A stretch of 9,155 bases of DNA from Candidatus Bathyarchaeota archaeon JdFR-04 (lineage in GTDB: Archaea; Thermoproteota; Bathyarchaeia; Bathyarchaeales; UBA233). A program made the position numbers and the translations under genes. This document shows positions 1 through 7,233 of this stretch, piece after piece. The notes under the pieces were generated by a model that saw only the letters and a program-made list of their open reading frames with translations, searched no databases and was not told the origin of the DNA. Each line of letters starts with the position of its first letter. Position 1 is the first letter of the stretch. Location of the stretch: positions 1 through 9,155 of the forward strand of contig MTLR01000189.1 in the NCBI GenBank assembly GCA_002010925.1. The letters are read 5' to 3'.

Positions 1-2013
1 GAAGACTTCGACCCAGAAAAAATTAAACACTCCTTAATAACGGAAACAGGGCTTTCACCAGCAATAGCTGAAAAAATAGCCTACGAAACAGCAGTAAGAA
101 TCCGAAAGTTCGACCTAAAATTCCTATCTGCACCACTAATAAGGGAATTCGTGTGCGTAGCCCTGCTCGAGAAAAACCTTGAAAGAGAACGCGCCAGATA
201 CACACGTCTAGGATTACCACTATACGATGTGGAAAAGCTAATCCGCTCCGGAGACAAAGAAAACGCAAACCTACAACATAACCCCGAAACAATTCATAAG
301 CTAGCTGCAGATACAGTTTTCGACCAATATGCGCTACTCACATGCTTACCGCCAAAACTCGCCGACGCCCACATATCTGGAGCAATCCACATTCACGACT
401 TAGAATACTTCGCAACTAGACCCTTCTGCCAAGAACATGACCTAAGATTCTTTCTTAGAAAAGGGTTAATCGTTGACGGAAAAGGAGTCCATACAGCTGT
501 AGCAGGACCAGCCAAGCACCCAGAAGTGGCTATTTTACACGCCGCTAAGGCTTTGGCTGCGGCCCAAACTAACTGGGCTGGAGGACAGGGCTACGACTTC
601 TTTAACGTTTGGCTCGCGCCTTACATTAGAGGGCTGCCCTACGAACGGATCAAGCAACTAGCTCAAATGTTCATTTACGAAATGTCCCAGATGTATGTAG
701 CCCGAGGTGGACAAACAGTATTCTCCTCCATAGCCCTAGAATGCGCTGTTCCGAAGATTATTTGGGATGTTCCAGCAGTCCTTCCAGGAGGAAAGGTCAG
801 TGAAACTTTAACATATGAAGACTTCTATGAAGAAGCTAACACACTCTTCAACGCCATAATCGACGTTTACTTAGAAGGGGATTATCTAGGAAAGCCCTTC
901 AACTTTCCGAAGTGTGAGGTTAAGCTTAGACGGGAATACGTGGAATCCGGAGATTTTGAAGAAGAATACCTTAAAATTGCAAGGCTCACCTCAAAGTTTG
1001 GAACCCCATACTTCTTGAACCTCTGCCCTGACTATATGCCTGACATTGTTAACAGCCAATGCTGCCGACTGATCTTCTCGCCTGATAGCGACGAACTTGA
1101 AAGGTTCCGAAATGGCGCCCTAAGAATGGGTAGCCTCCAAGTAGTTACAATCAACCTTCCAAGGATAGCCTACGAAGCTAAGGGAGACGACACGAGACTC
1201 TTTGAGATACTGGATTACTCAATGGATTTAGCTAAGGAAGTGCTACTAATTAAGCGGGAAATTATCCGAGAGCGAATGGAAAGCGGCACGTTACCCTTCT
1301 GCTCCATGGACTGCTTCGGTGAGCCATACCTAAACTTGGACAAACAAGTGCTTAACATAGGGTTTGTAGGACTTAACGAAATGCTGAAGGCTCACATCGA
1401 CAAGGAGCTCCACGAAGGGGGAGATACATGGCGGTTCGGATTAAAAGTTATCAAGCATATGGTAGACCGAGTTAACAATTACAAAGAGGAAACCGGACTA
1501 CGGTTCGGTTGCATCCAAACCCCCGCGGAAAGCTGCGCCCACCGACTAGCCATGATCGACCTACGATTCTACGGTGAAAAAGCCGTAGTTCAAGGCGACA
1601 AAAAAAGCGGTGCGGTTTATTACACAAACAGCTCACATGTTCGACCATCAGCAGGAATTCCGCTAGTTCAAAGAATAAACATCGAAGCTAGCTTCCACCC
1701 GCTGACACGTGGAGGAGCAATCCTTCACGTGTGGCTAGGGGAAAGCAACCCATCACCCGAAGCCATGTGGAGCTTCACTAAGAAAATGGCAACACAAACG
1801 CTAGCAGCATACTTCACATTCACACGGGACTTAACCATATGCCAAAACTGCTCAACAACCTCTGCTGGACTGCTCGAAACATGCTTCACCTGCGGGGCGA
1901 ACAGCGAAAACCTAGAACATTGGTCAAGAATCACAGGGTATTACCAACGTGTCAGAGGATGGAACGCAGGTAAAAAAGAAGAGCTTAAAGACCGAAAAAG
2001 ATATAACATTTAG
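1..2013 (+). CDS. nrdD: Anaerobic (class III) ribonucleoside-triphosphate reductase, N-terminus cut by window edge
   Basis: NrdD reduces ribonucleoside triphosphates to deoxyribonucleotides by glycyl-radical chemistry in the cytoplasm; the radical is installed by the NrdG activase, which is not in this window. The reading frame is open from base 1, and the first codons (EDFDPEKIK, then APLIREF and YTRLGLPLYDV, codons 1 to about 75) are an ATP-cone, the allosteric nucleotide domain. The GTG at 151 is therefore internal, and perhaps 15-30 codons are missing on the left. Visible landmarks by codon from base 1: HIHDLEY (130-136), a candidate active-site Cys143 in PFCQEHD, the QCCRL pair Cys354/355 where the finger-loop thiyl Cys is expected, a C-terminal zinc site Cys614/617/628/631, and the glycyl-radical motif WNAGK with Gly657 (bases 1969-1971). 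The chain ends normally at TAG 2011-2013. It converges on the HD gene with 35 bp between stops. The family call is very secure; the roles of individual Cys residues are assigned by motif only. Confidence 0.96.
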   Translation, partial: EDFDPEKIKHSLITETGLSPAIAEKIAYETAVRIRKFDLKFLSAPLIREFVCVALLEKNLERERARYTRLGLPLYDVEKLIRSGDKENANLQHNPETIHKLAADTVFDQYALLTCLPPKLADAHISGAIHIHDLEYFATRPFCQEHDLRFFLRKGLIVDGKGVHTAVAGPAKHPEVAILHAAKALAAAQTNWAGGQGYDFFNVWLAPYIRGLPYERIKQLAQMFIYEMSQMYVARGGQTVFSSIALECAVPKIIWDVPAVLPGGKVSETLTYEDFYEEANTLFNAIIDVYLEGDYLGKPFNFPKCEVKLRREYVESGDFEEEYLKIARLTSKFGTPYFLNLCPDYMPDIVNSQCCRLIFSPDSDELERFRNGALRMGSLQVVTINLPRIAYEAKGDDTRLFEILDYSMDLAKEVLLIKREIIRERMESGTLPFCSMDCFGEPYLNLDKQVLNIGFVGLNEMLKAHIDKELHEGGDTWRFGLKVIKHMVDRVNNYKEETGLRFGCIQTPAESCAHRLAMIDLRFYGEKAVVQGDKKSGAVYYTNSSHVRPSAGIPLVQRINIEASFHPLTRGGAILHVWLGESNPSPEAMWSFTKKMATQTLAAYFTFTRDLTICQNCSTTSAGLLETCFTCGANSENLEHWSRITGYYQRVRGWNAGKKEELKDRKRYNI

Positions 2014-2023
2014 CTGAAATTAA

Positions 2024-2045
2024 TCCCCTCCCTTCCCTCCTTTTC
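2024..2045. other. 22-nt pure pyrimidine tract between convergent stops (possible terminator)
   Basis: The gap between the convergent stops of nrdD and the HD gene contains an uninterrupted run of C and T on the + strand, ending in TTTTC. It could supply the pyrimidine/U-rich end of an archaeal terminator for nrdD, although its T-run is only four bases. On the - strand the same tract reads GG, GGG, GGG, GGGG separated by single or double A, and would lie just after the HD stop codon, with two-tetrad G-quadruplex potential. The function is inferred, not shown. Confidence 0.35.
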
Positions 2046-2048
2046 ATC

Positions 2049-2651
2049 TCAAAGTTCAGCTTTACTTTCCTTTTCAAAACGCTCTAGAAAATTCTGCGTA
2101 AACATGTATCTTTCCATAAACATCTTTTTAGCGGTCCCTGTTTCCACGTAGTCTTTAATTATGTTAAACATACGCCTGTGCTTGATTATCGATTCTTTTA
2201 TAGTATCGCCATCAAGGGCGCATCTTAAGAACAGCCGAGCTACACCAACGGCTCCAAACTTTTCCATTATATCGGCATCCAACAGTATTTTTGCCTCCAA
2301 AGTTTTTCTTTCTTCATATAGTCTTGCATGACCTTTAATAGCATGTTTAACCGCCTCAATCTTGTTTTCGGGAAAGCCGGAATTTTTTAAGATTTTCTCA
2401 GCCATTTCGGCGCCCACAACCCCATGCTGAGCAGGATCTACTTGAAACTTGGCTATGTCATGTAGAAGTGCTGCCGCCTTCAACACGTCCAGATCTGCTT
2501 TTTCCCTCTCACCGATTTTTATGCATAAATGATAAACGCGTTCTACATGACGCCACAAATAGTCAGTTGGCTTGCCATGGAGCTTCGCTTCCTCTTCCAA
2601 ACAACGCCGTTTCGCCTCAGCGAAAACTCTCTCTAGTGTTTTCAAATCCAT
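2049..2651 (-). CDS. HD-domain metal-dependent phosphohydrolase
   Basis: A 200-residue protein that is almost entirely one HD domain. The metal-binding pattern is complete: His35 (WRHVERV), the His64-Asp65 doublet in ALLHDIAKF, His76 (QHGVVGAE), His103 and His108 (HAIKGH), and Asp125/Asp127 in LDADIMEKFGAVGVAR. The spacing and the last motif resemble the YedJ/YpgQ-like predicted HD hydrolases, for one member of which (YpgQ) nucleotide pyrophosphohydrolase activity has been reported; the actual substrate here cannot be read from the sequence. There is no signal peptide or membrane segment, so it is probably cytosolic. The ATG at 2649-2651 follows a modest purine-rich stretch (AAGGAAG) about 8 nt upstream. 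It diverges from the methyltransferase gene and converges on nrdD; a link to nucleotide housekeeping is possible from context but unproven. Confidence 0.88.
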   Translation of the reverse strand: MDLKTLERVFAEAKRRCLEEEAKLHGKPTDYLWRHVERVYHLCIKIGEREKADLDVLKAAALLHDIAKFQVDPAQHGVVGAEMAEKILKNSGFPENKIEAVKHAIKGHARLYEERKTLEAKILLDADIMEKFGAVGVARLFLRCALDGDTIKESIIKHRRMFNIIKDYVETGTAKKMFMERYMFTQNFLERFEKESKAEL

Positions 2652-2697
2652 TCTATTTCTTCCTTTTCTAAATTGTTAATACTAACTTCACTGAGCG

Positions 2698-2705
2698 TTT
2701 ATAAA
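2698..2705. promoter_or_regulatory. Symmetric TATA-box candidate between divergent HD and methyltransferase genes
   Basis: TTTATAAA is its own reverse complement and is the best TATA-like element in the 120-bp divergent gap. Read rightward, it places a start site near 2728, giving a leader of roughly 45 nt that includes the methyltransferase ribosome site. Read leftward, it places a start site near 2675, about 25 nt ahead of the HD gene ATG. It could therefore serve both genes. This is a positional inference; no transcript data are available. Confidence 0.45.
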
Positions 2706-2758
2706 CCAAAACTTTCCTAGAAAAACCTATCTAAAATGAAGGGAAATAACGAGAATTT

Positions 2759-2764
2759 GGTGAT
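2759..2764 (+). promoter_or_regulatory. Ribosome binding site fixing the TTG start of the methyltransferase
   Basis: GGTGAT matches part of the archaeal Shine-Dalgarno GGAGGTGATC and lies 7 nt before TTG 2772-2774. An in-frame TAA at 2766-2768 leaves only one codon between stop and TTG, so no upstream start is possible. Together these make the TTG start well supported. Confidence 0.75.
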
Positions 2765-2771
2765 ATAAAAA

Positions 2772-3533
2772 TTGGAAACTGCTGAATATAATGTCGCAGC
2801 TAAATTTTATGATTTGGAATTCAAGGATGTTGTGGAGGATATTCCCTTCTACGTAGACTACTCTATAAATCAAGGGTCACCTGTTCTTGAGCTGGGCTGC
2901 GGAACCGGACGCGTTTTGATTCCGATAGCTGAAGCAGGCTTAGAAGCTTGGGGAATAGATGTTGCAGATGAGATGCTCCTTCTTGCCAAAGAAAAAATAG
3001 CTAGGCTAAACTCCAAAGTCGCCGAAAGAATTCATTTGATCAAGGCAGACATGCGAGATTTTACTTTGCCGAAAAAGTTCAAATTGATAATCATTCCATT
3101 TGCTACCTTTCTTCACATGAAGACCAAAGAAGATAAAGAAAAAACGTTAAGAAAAATTCGTGAACATCTCGATAACAATGGACTTTTGATTATCGACATA
3201 TTCGCTCCACATTATCAACGTTTAACCAAAAAGCGAGACGTAAGCATTAAGGAGATAGAAAAAGAAGGACAGAAAATTGTCGTAACAACCTTCAATCAAT
3301 ATGACTATAAAGGACAGCTAATCCACATCTCAAAATTCTACGACGTCCTTCAACCCAACGGAACGATTAAACGGTTCATTCAAAAATTTACCATAAGCTA
3401 CATTTTCAGATACGAAATGGAACACCTTCTGGAAAAAGAAGGATTCAAGATAGTGAACATCTTTGGTGGATATGACAAAAGAGTCTACGATTATGAATCA
3501 GGAAAAATGATATTCATAGCAAAGAAAGCCTGA
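2772..3533 (+). CDS. Class I SAM-dependent methyltransferase, substrate unknown
   Basis: A 253-residue cytosolic protein with the Rossmann-type fold of class I methyltransferases, which transfer a methyl group from S-adenosylmethionine. Motif I is VLELGCGTGR (residues 38-47); the ribose-binding acidic residue is Asp63 in WGIDVADEML; the adenine-region motif is KADMRDF (91-97); the following strand and helix (LIIIPFATFLHM, 105-116) are typical of the Methyltransf_25-like group. The second half (from about residue 150), with FRYEMEHLLEKEGF near 212-225, is the substrate-side lid and identifies no specific acceptor. Translation starts at TTG with its own ribosome site and an in-frame stop one codon upstream. 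It is a single-gene unit: divergent from the HD gene and convergent with pyrB, so neighbours give no firm clue to the substrate. Small-molecule methylation is likelier than rRNA or DNA because no nucleic-acid domain is visible. Confidence 0.88.
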   Translation: METAEYNVAAKFYDLEFKDVVEDIPFYVDYSINQGSPVLELGCGTGRVLIPIAEAGLEAWGIDVADEMLLLAKEKIARLNSKVAERIHLIKADMRDFTLPKKFKLIIIPFATFLHMKTKEDKEKTLRKIREHLDNNGLLIIDIFAPHYQRLTKKRDVSIKEIEKEGQKIVVTTFNQYDYKGQLIHISKFYDVLQPNGTIKRFIQKFTISYIFRYEMEHLLEKEGFKIVNIFGGYDKRVYDYESGKMIFIAKKA

Positions 3534-3590
3534 TCATCATTTCAGATGTGCTAACCAAGCTGGACTTAGAATTAGGCCAAGCTGAGGAAG

Positions 3591-4556
<966 letters not shown>

Positions 4557-4587
4557 TTATAGTAGATACATCCTCTCTGGGAAAGCG

Positions 4588-4595
4588 TAATATAA
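4588..4595 (+). promoter_or_regulatory. TATA-box candidate for pyrI
   Basis: TAATATAA is preceded by a purine-rich GGGAAAG (4580-4586) that resembles a BRE element. Transcription would begin near 4617, giving a leader of about 13 nt before the pyrI ATG. The left arm of the 9-bp inverted repeat overlaps the right end of this box, so a protein bound there would be expected to interfere with promoter recognition. Confidence 0.5.
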
Positions 4596-4622
4596 CCCTT
4601 CAGCTATTATGTGGAAGGGTTA
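4593..4622. repeat. 9-bp perfect inverted repeat between pyrI TATA box and start codon (operator candidate)
   Basis: TAACCCTTC at 4593-4601 is the exact reverse complement of GAAGGGTTA at 4614-4622, separated by 12 nt. The arm centres are 21 bp apart, about two helical turns, so a dimeric regulator could contact both arms from one DNA face. The repeat overlaps the end of the pyrI TATA box and the predicted start site, and ends 7 nt before the ATG. If transcription starts further upstream it could instead fold as an RNA hairpin covering the ribosome site. Confidence 0.6.
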
Positions 4623-4629
4623 GGAACTC

Positions 4630-5094
4630 ATGACCGAAACCACTTTACGAGTTTCGAAAATCAAGAATGGCACGGTGATTGATCACATCACGGGTGGACA
4701 CGCGCTGGATGTTGCGAAAATTTTAGGCATCACGGGGAAAAAAAGGAAAGTTATAACAATCGCAATTAACGTTCCAAGTGGAAGATTCGGGTTTAAAGAT
4801 ATTTTGAAGATCGAGGGAAGAGAGCTTAACCCCGAAGAAGTGGACAAAATTGCTTTGTTAGCTCCTCATGCTACTATAAACATTATCCGAAACTATCAAG
4901 TTGTGGAGAAAAAAAGAGTTAAGCTTCCACAAGTAATACACAACATCGTGAAATGCGCTAACCCTGCATGTATAACTAACACAGACGAACCTGTAGAATC
5001 AAAATTCTATGTGGAAAACGAGGACCCCCTTCGGCTGAAGTGCCACTACTGCGGATATATAATGGAAAAGCAAGAAGTACTCCAGCAATTTTAA
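4630..5094 (+). CDS. pyrI: Aspartate carbamoyltransferase, regulatory chain
   Basis: PyrI forms dimers that bridge PyrB trimers into the allosteric holoenzyme, binding nucleotide effectors at its N-terminal domain and PyrB through its zinc domain. The 154-residue length is standard. The N-terminal allosteric domain (about 1-100) shows VSKIKNGTVIDHI and the GGHALDVAKILGI segment, followed by ITIAINVPSGRFGFKDILKI and PHATINIIRNYQVVEK. The C-terminal zinc site is complete: Cys109, Cys114, Cys138 and Cys141, in the pattern C-x4-C-x23-C-x2-C. The ATG at 4630-4632 is preceded by GG at 4623-4624 (TAGGAACTC) and by GGAAGGG further upstream. pyrB lies on the opposite strand across a 118-bp gap, so the two subunits must be balanced from a divergent promoter region. 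It converges on the Lrp gene with 98 bp between stops. Confidence 0.96.
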   Translation: MTETTLRVSKIKNGTVIDHITGGHALDVAKILGITGKKRKVITIAINVPSGRFGFKDILKIEGRELNPEEVDKIALLAPHATINIIRNYQVVEKKRVKLPQVIHNIVKCANPACITNTDEPVESKFYVENEDPLRLKCHYCGYIMEKQEVLQQF

Positions 5095-5192
5095 AAACTT
5101 AAAGTTAACAATACCAGAGGCTAAAGTAAGTGTTACAAAGTAAATTATCGTGTTTAATACCCCTGTAGGAAGTAACATGATCTCACATTTAT

Positions 5193-5657
5193 TTATACTA
5201 TGCGAAAGTCTTCCTTAACTGTCGTCAATACTAAGTGAGTGTTTGTCCGCTCAACAAAAGGCATTTTTAACAATGTTTTGGTAAAATCGCTCAATTCTTT
5301 TCTCGTTTTAAACTTGGCGATCACCATGGCATCCGTTAAACCAGTGATATCATAAACACAACAAACGTTCTGAAATTTAGCAATCTCTTTCTCCAGCTCT
5401 ATTAACTTGCCCTTCGAAACCGTAATCTCGGTTATCGCTGTTAACTCATAACCAAGTTTCTCATAGTCGATGATAGCTGAATAACCTTTGATTACCCCGA
5501 TCTTTTCTAAGTTCCTTATTCGCGCTAAAACTGTCCCCGTGGAAATTCCAAGCTTCTGAGCGATTTGTCTACTTGATAGCCGCGCATTCAAAACTAACGC
5601 TTTAAGAATTTTAATATCTGTTTCATCCAACCCAAACTCCACCTTTATCTCTTGCAC
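5193..5657 (-). CDS. Lrp/AsnC-family transcriptional regulator
   Basis: A 154-residue feast/famine regulator. The N-terminal winged helix-turn-helix spans roughly 10-60 (LDETDIKILKAL, then SSRQIAQKLGIS and VLARIRNLEKIGVIKGY); the C-terminal RAM ligand/oligomerisation domain runs from about 72 to 148 and includes GLTDAMVIAKF and VERTNTHLVL. Proteins of this class bind as dimers or octamers and often sense amino acids. The GTG start (5655-5657) has no ribosome site but lies about 28 bp from the centre of a strong TATA box, suggesting a leaderless mRNA. A TTG ten codons inside, just before DETDIKIL and preceded by AGGTG with 9-nt spacing, is the alternative. It diverges from glnA, so glnA is the natural candidate target together with the regulator's own promoter; in Sulfolobus acidocaldarius a glutamine-responsive Lrp is known. 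The specific gene name is not assigned. Confidence 0.93.
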   Translation of the reverse strand: MQEIKVEFGLDETDIKILKALVLNARLSSRQIAQKLGISTGTVLARIRNLEKIGVIKGYSAIIDYEKLGYELTAITEITVSKGKLIELEKEIAKFQNVCCVYDITGLTDAMVIAKFKTRKELSDFTKTLLKMPFVERTNTHLVLTTVKEDFRIV

Positions 5658-5680
5658 AAATGTTTAATCATAATACGAAG

Positions 5681-5688
5681 AATATAAA
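5681..5688 (-). promoter_or_regulatory. TATA box of the Lrp-family gene
   Basis: On the - strand the sequence reads TTTATATT, close to the archaeal TATA consensus. Its centre near 5685 predicts initiation near 5659, essentially at the GTG start codon, so the transcript is predicted to be leaderless or nearly so. It overlaps the perfect palindrome at 5684-5695. Confidence 0.6.
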
Positions 5689-5695
5689 CGTTTAT
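5684..5695. promoter_or_regulatory. 12-bp perfect palindrome, candidate Lrp autoregulatory operator
   Basis: ATAAACGTTTAT is identical to its reverse complement and lies in the gap between the Lrp gene and glnA, overlapping the Lrp gene's TATA box by five bases. AT-rich palindromes of about this size are common binding sites for Lrp-family dimers, and autorepression through a site over the promoter is well known in archaeal members. Binding is inferred from position and symmetry only. Confidence 0.5.
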
Positions 5696-5707
5696 GCATT
5701 AATTTAG

Positions 5708-5714
5708 TATAAAA
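5708..5714 (+). promoter_or_regulatory. TATA-box candidate for glnA
   Basis: TATAAAA lies 67 bp before the preferred glnA ATG and predicts initiation near 5737, giving a leader of about 38 nt. A second candidate, CTATAAAC at 5745-5752, would place initiation near 5775 and make the ATG at 5775 leaderless. Between and around them is an imperfect dyad, TTATA-acgcgttc-TATAA (5733-5750), with AACGCGTT at its core. Confidence 0.4.
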
Positions 5715-5774
5715 CTTTAAATTTTCTTTACATTATAACGCGTTCTATAAACAAAATGGTTGGGAAATAAGGAA

Positions 5775-7166
5775 ATGCAACAAATGGTTGCCATAGAGAA
5801 GACAAAACTCCGCGAAATAACAAATGCTATCCAAAATACGGAACATATTATTCTACATTTCACAGATTTGCTTGGAGCCTTCCGCGGTAGAACAATCCCA
5901 TCTTCCGAGGTTACCCGAGTCATCAATACTGGAATTGGGTTTGACGGTTCATCAATCCCAGGCTTCGTTAACATAGAGGAAAGCGACATGGTTATGAAAG
6001 CTGACCCCGAAACCTTCACGATATTACCCAGCTACTTTTATAACCGTCCAGTGGCAAGCTTCATATGCAACATACTCAAACCTGGAGGAGGACCTTACGA
6101 AAGCGATCCCAGGCACATTTGCCGAAAAACTATGCAGAAAGTCCAAAAACAAGGATTTGAGCCAACAGTAGCCGCGGAAGTAGAATTCTACTTAGTAAAA
6201 GAAGAAAACGGTGAATTCGTTCCAGTGGAAAACCATTTGGATGAAAGGCACCGATATTTCGACATATTACCTGGAAGGGACTTAACTGAGCCGTACCGCA
6301 TGGATTTATGCGATGCCCTTGCTCAGATGGGAATGACCATCGAAAGGCAACACCACGAGGTTGGGCCAGCCCAAAACGAGATTACTTTCAAATATGGTTC
6401 GCCCGTGGAAACCTCGGACAATATCATGCGATACAAATACGCGGCTAAAGCAGTTGCCCAGCGGAAATACGGCTGGATAGCCACCTTTATGCCTAAACCT
6501 TGGATAGACCTAGCTGGAAATGGCATGCATGTCCATGTGGGACTTTTCCAAAGGAACAAGGAGAAGAACACTTTTTATAATGGCAAGGGCTACGCTCATA
6601 TGTCCCAGACATGTTTATATTTCGTGGGCGGCATACTTCACCATGCTAGGGCCTTATCAGCGATAGTAGCGCCAACTGTCAACAGCTACAAACGGTTAAT
6701 CCCGGGCTACGAAGCACCAGTTTACATTACTTGGAGCCGTCGAAACCGTTCTGCCTTAGTGCGAATCCCAGAATACTTTCCAACGGACAAAAATGAGGTT
6801 AGGTTGGAGTTCCGATGCCCTGATACTTTATGTAACCCCTACTTGGCATTTTCAGCAGTACTTGAAGCCGGAATGGACGGTGTTAAAAAGAAAATTGACC
6901 CCGGCGACCCGCTAGACAAGAACACCTATCGCCTAACAGAAGACCAACGCCGAAAACTCGGAATAAAAACCCTCCCCAGCTCACTTTTAGAAGCACTTGA
7001 AGAATGGAAAAGCGACGATATCTGTATAAAAGCTCTAGGACGAGAAAATGCTGAGAAATACTTAGAGCTTAAGATGAAAGAATGGAAGGAATACAAACGC
7101 CACGCCCGGAAAAACTCACAACTAAAGATTACCCTATGGGAAATCAGAAAATACTTCTTTGCCTAA
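5775..7166 (+). CDS. glnA: Glutamine synthetase, type I
   Basis: GlnA makes glutamine from glutamate, ammonia and ATP in the cytosol, as a dodecamer in type I enzymes. Residues are numbered here from TTG 5760 (468 residues); starting at the in-frame ATG 5775 removes five and 5784 removes eight. Catalytic landmarks are intact: FDGSSIPGF (61-69) and ESDM (74-77), metal ligands in EVEFYL (Glu140/Glu142) and HHEVGPAQNE (Glu200/Glu207), GMHVHVGL (255-262), NSYKRLIPGYEAP (308-320) with Arg312 and the flap Glu318, NRSALVRIPEY (329-339), and RLEFRCPD (348-355). The position equivalent to the feedback Arg62 of Bacillus subtilis GS (FVRIEESDM) is Asn71. The region matching the bacterial adenylylation loop reads DKNTYRLTED, so adenylylation is unlikely. 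It heads a probable transcription unit with guaA and diverges from an Lrp-type regulator. No start has a strong ribosome site, so the start is the least certain part. Confidence 0.95.
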   Translation: MQQMVAIEKTKLREITNAIQNTEHIILHFTDLLGAFRGRTIPSSEVTRVINTGIGFDGSSIPGFVNIEESDMVMKADPETFTILPSYFYNRPVASFICNILKPGGGPYESDPRHICRKTMQKVQKQGFEPTVAAEVEFYLVKEENGEFVPVENHLDERHRYFDILPGRDLTEPYRMDLCDALAQMGMTIERQHHEVGPAQNEITFKYGSPVETSDNIMRYKYAAKAVAQRKYGWIATFMPKPWIDLAGNGMHVHVGLFQRNKEKNTFYNGKGYAHMSQTCLYFVGGILHHARALSAIVAPTVNSYKRLIPGYEAPVYITWSRRNRSALVRIPEYFPTDKNEVRLEFRCPDTLCNPYLAFSAVLEAGMDGVKKKIDPGDPLDKNTYRLTEDQRRKLGIKTLPSSLLEALEEWKSDDICIKALGRENAEKYLELKMKEWKEYKRHARKNSQLKITLWEIRKYFFA

Positions 7167-7207
7167 AAGCACACGAAATCTTAAATTCCCACCTTTTACG
7201 ATTAAAC

Positions 7208-7224
7208 CTCCTGAACAAAAGGAG
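7208..7224 (+). promoter_or_regulatory. guaA ribosome site with complementary upstream arm (possible hairpin)
   Basis: AAAGGAG (7218-7224) is a strong Shine-Dalgarno sequence 9 nt before GTG 7234 and decides the guaA start. Just upstream, CTCCT (7208-7212) is complementary to AGGAG (7220-7224) across a 7-nt loop, so the ribosome site could be sequestered in a short 5-bp hairpin. The segment ACCTCCT also equals the anti-Shine-Dalgarno core. The ribosome site is well supported; a regulatory role for the hairpin is speculative. Confidence 0.55.
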
Positions 7225-7233
7225 AAACAAGGC

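Noticed and set aside
23..292. 89-codon open frame on the - strand
   Set aside because: Fully antisense to the ATP-cone part of nrdD; its hydrophobic, Phe/Leu/Arg-rich translation is typical of a shadow frame.
1725..1934. 69-codon frame on the - strand
   Set aside because: Antisense to the zinc-site region of nrdD, whose motifs are clearly real.
2468..2671. 67-codon frame on the + strand
   Set aside because: Antisense to the HD-domain gene; no recognisable motif or ribosome site.
5095..5192. Search for a terminator or small RNA in the pyrI-Lrp convergent gap
   Set aside because: Only a trivial AACTT-A-AAGTT inverted repeat (5097-5107) and AT-rich sequence are seen; no convincing hairpin or long T-run.
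5756..5770. Tiny ATG-GTT-GGG-AAA-TAA frame ahead of glnA, a possible leader peptide
   Set aside because: Only four codons with no ribosome site; expected by chance in AT-rich sequence.
5717..6019. 100-codon frame on the - strand overlapping the glnA promoter
   Set aside because: Mostly antisense to the N-terminal domain of glnA, and would run through the control region; no family resemblance.
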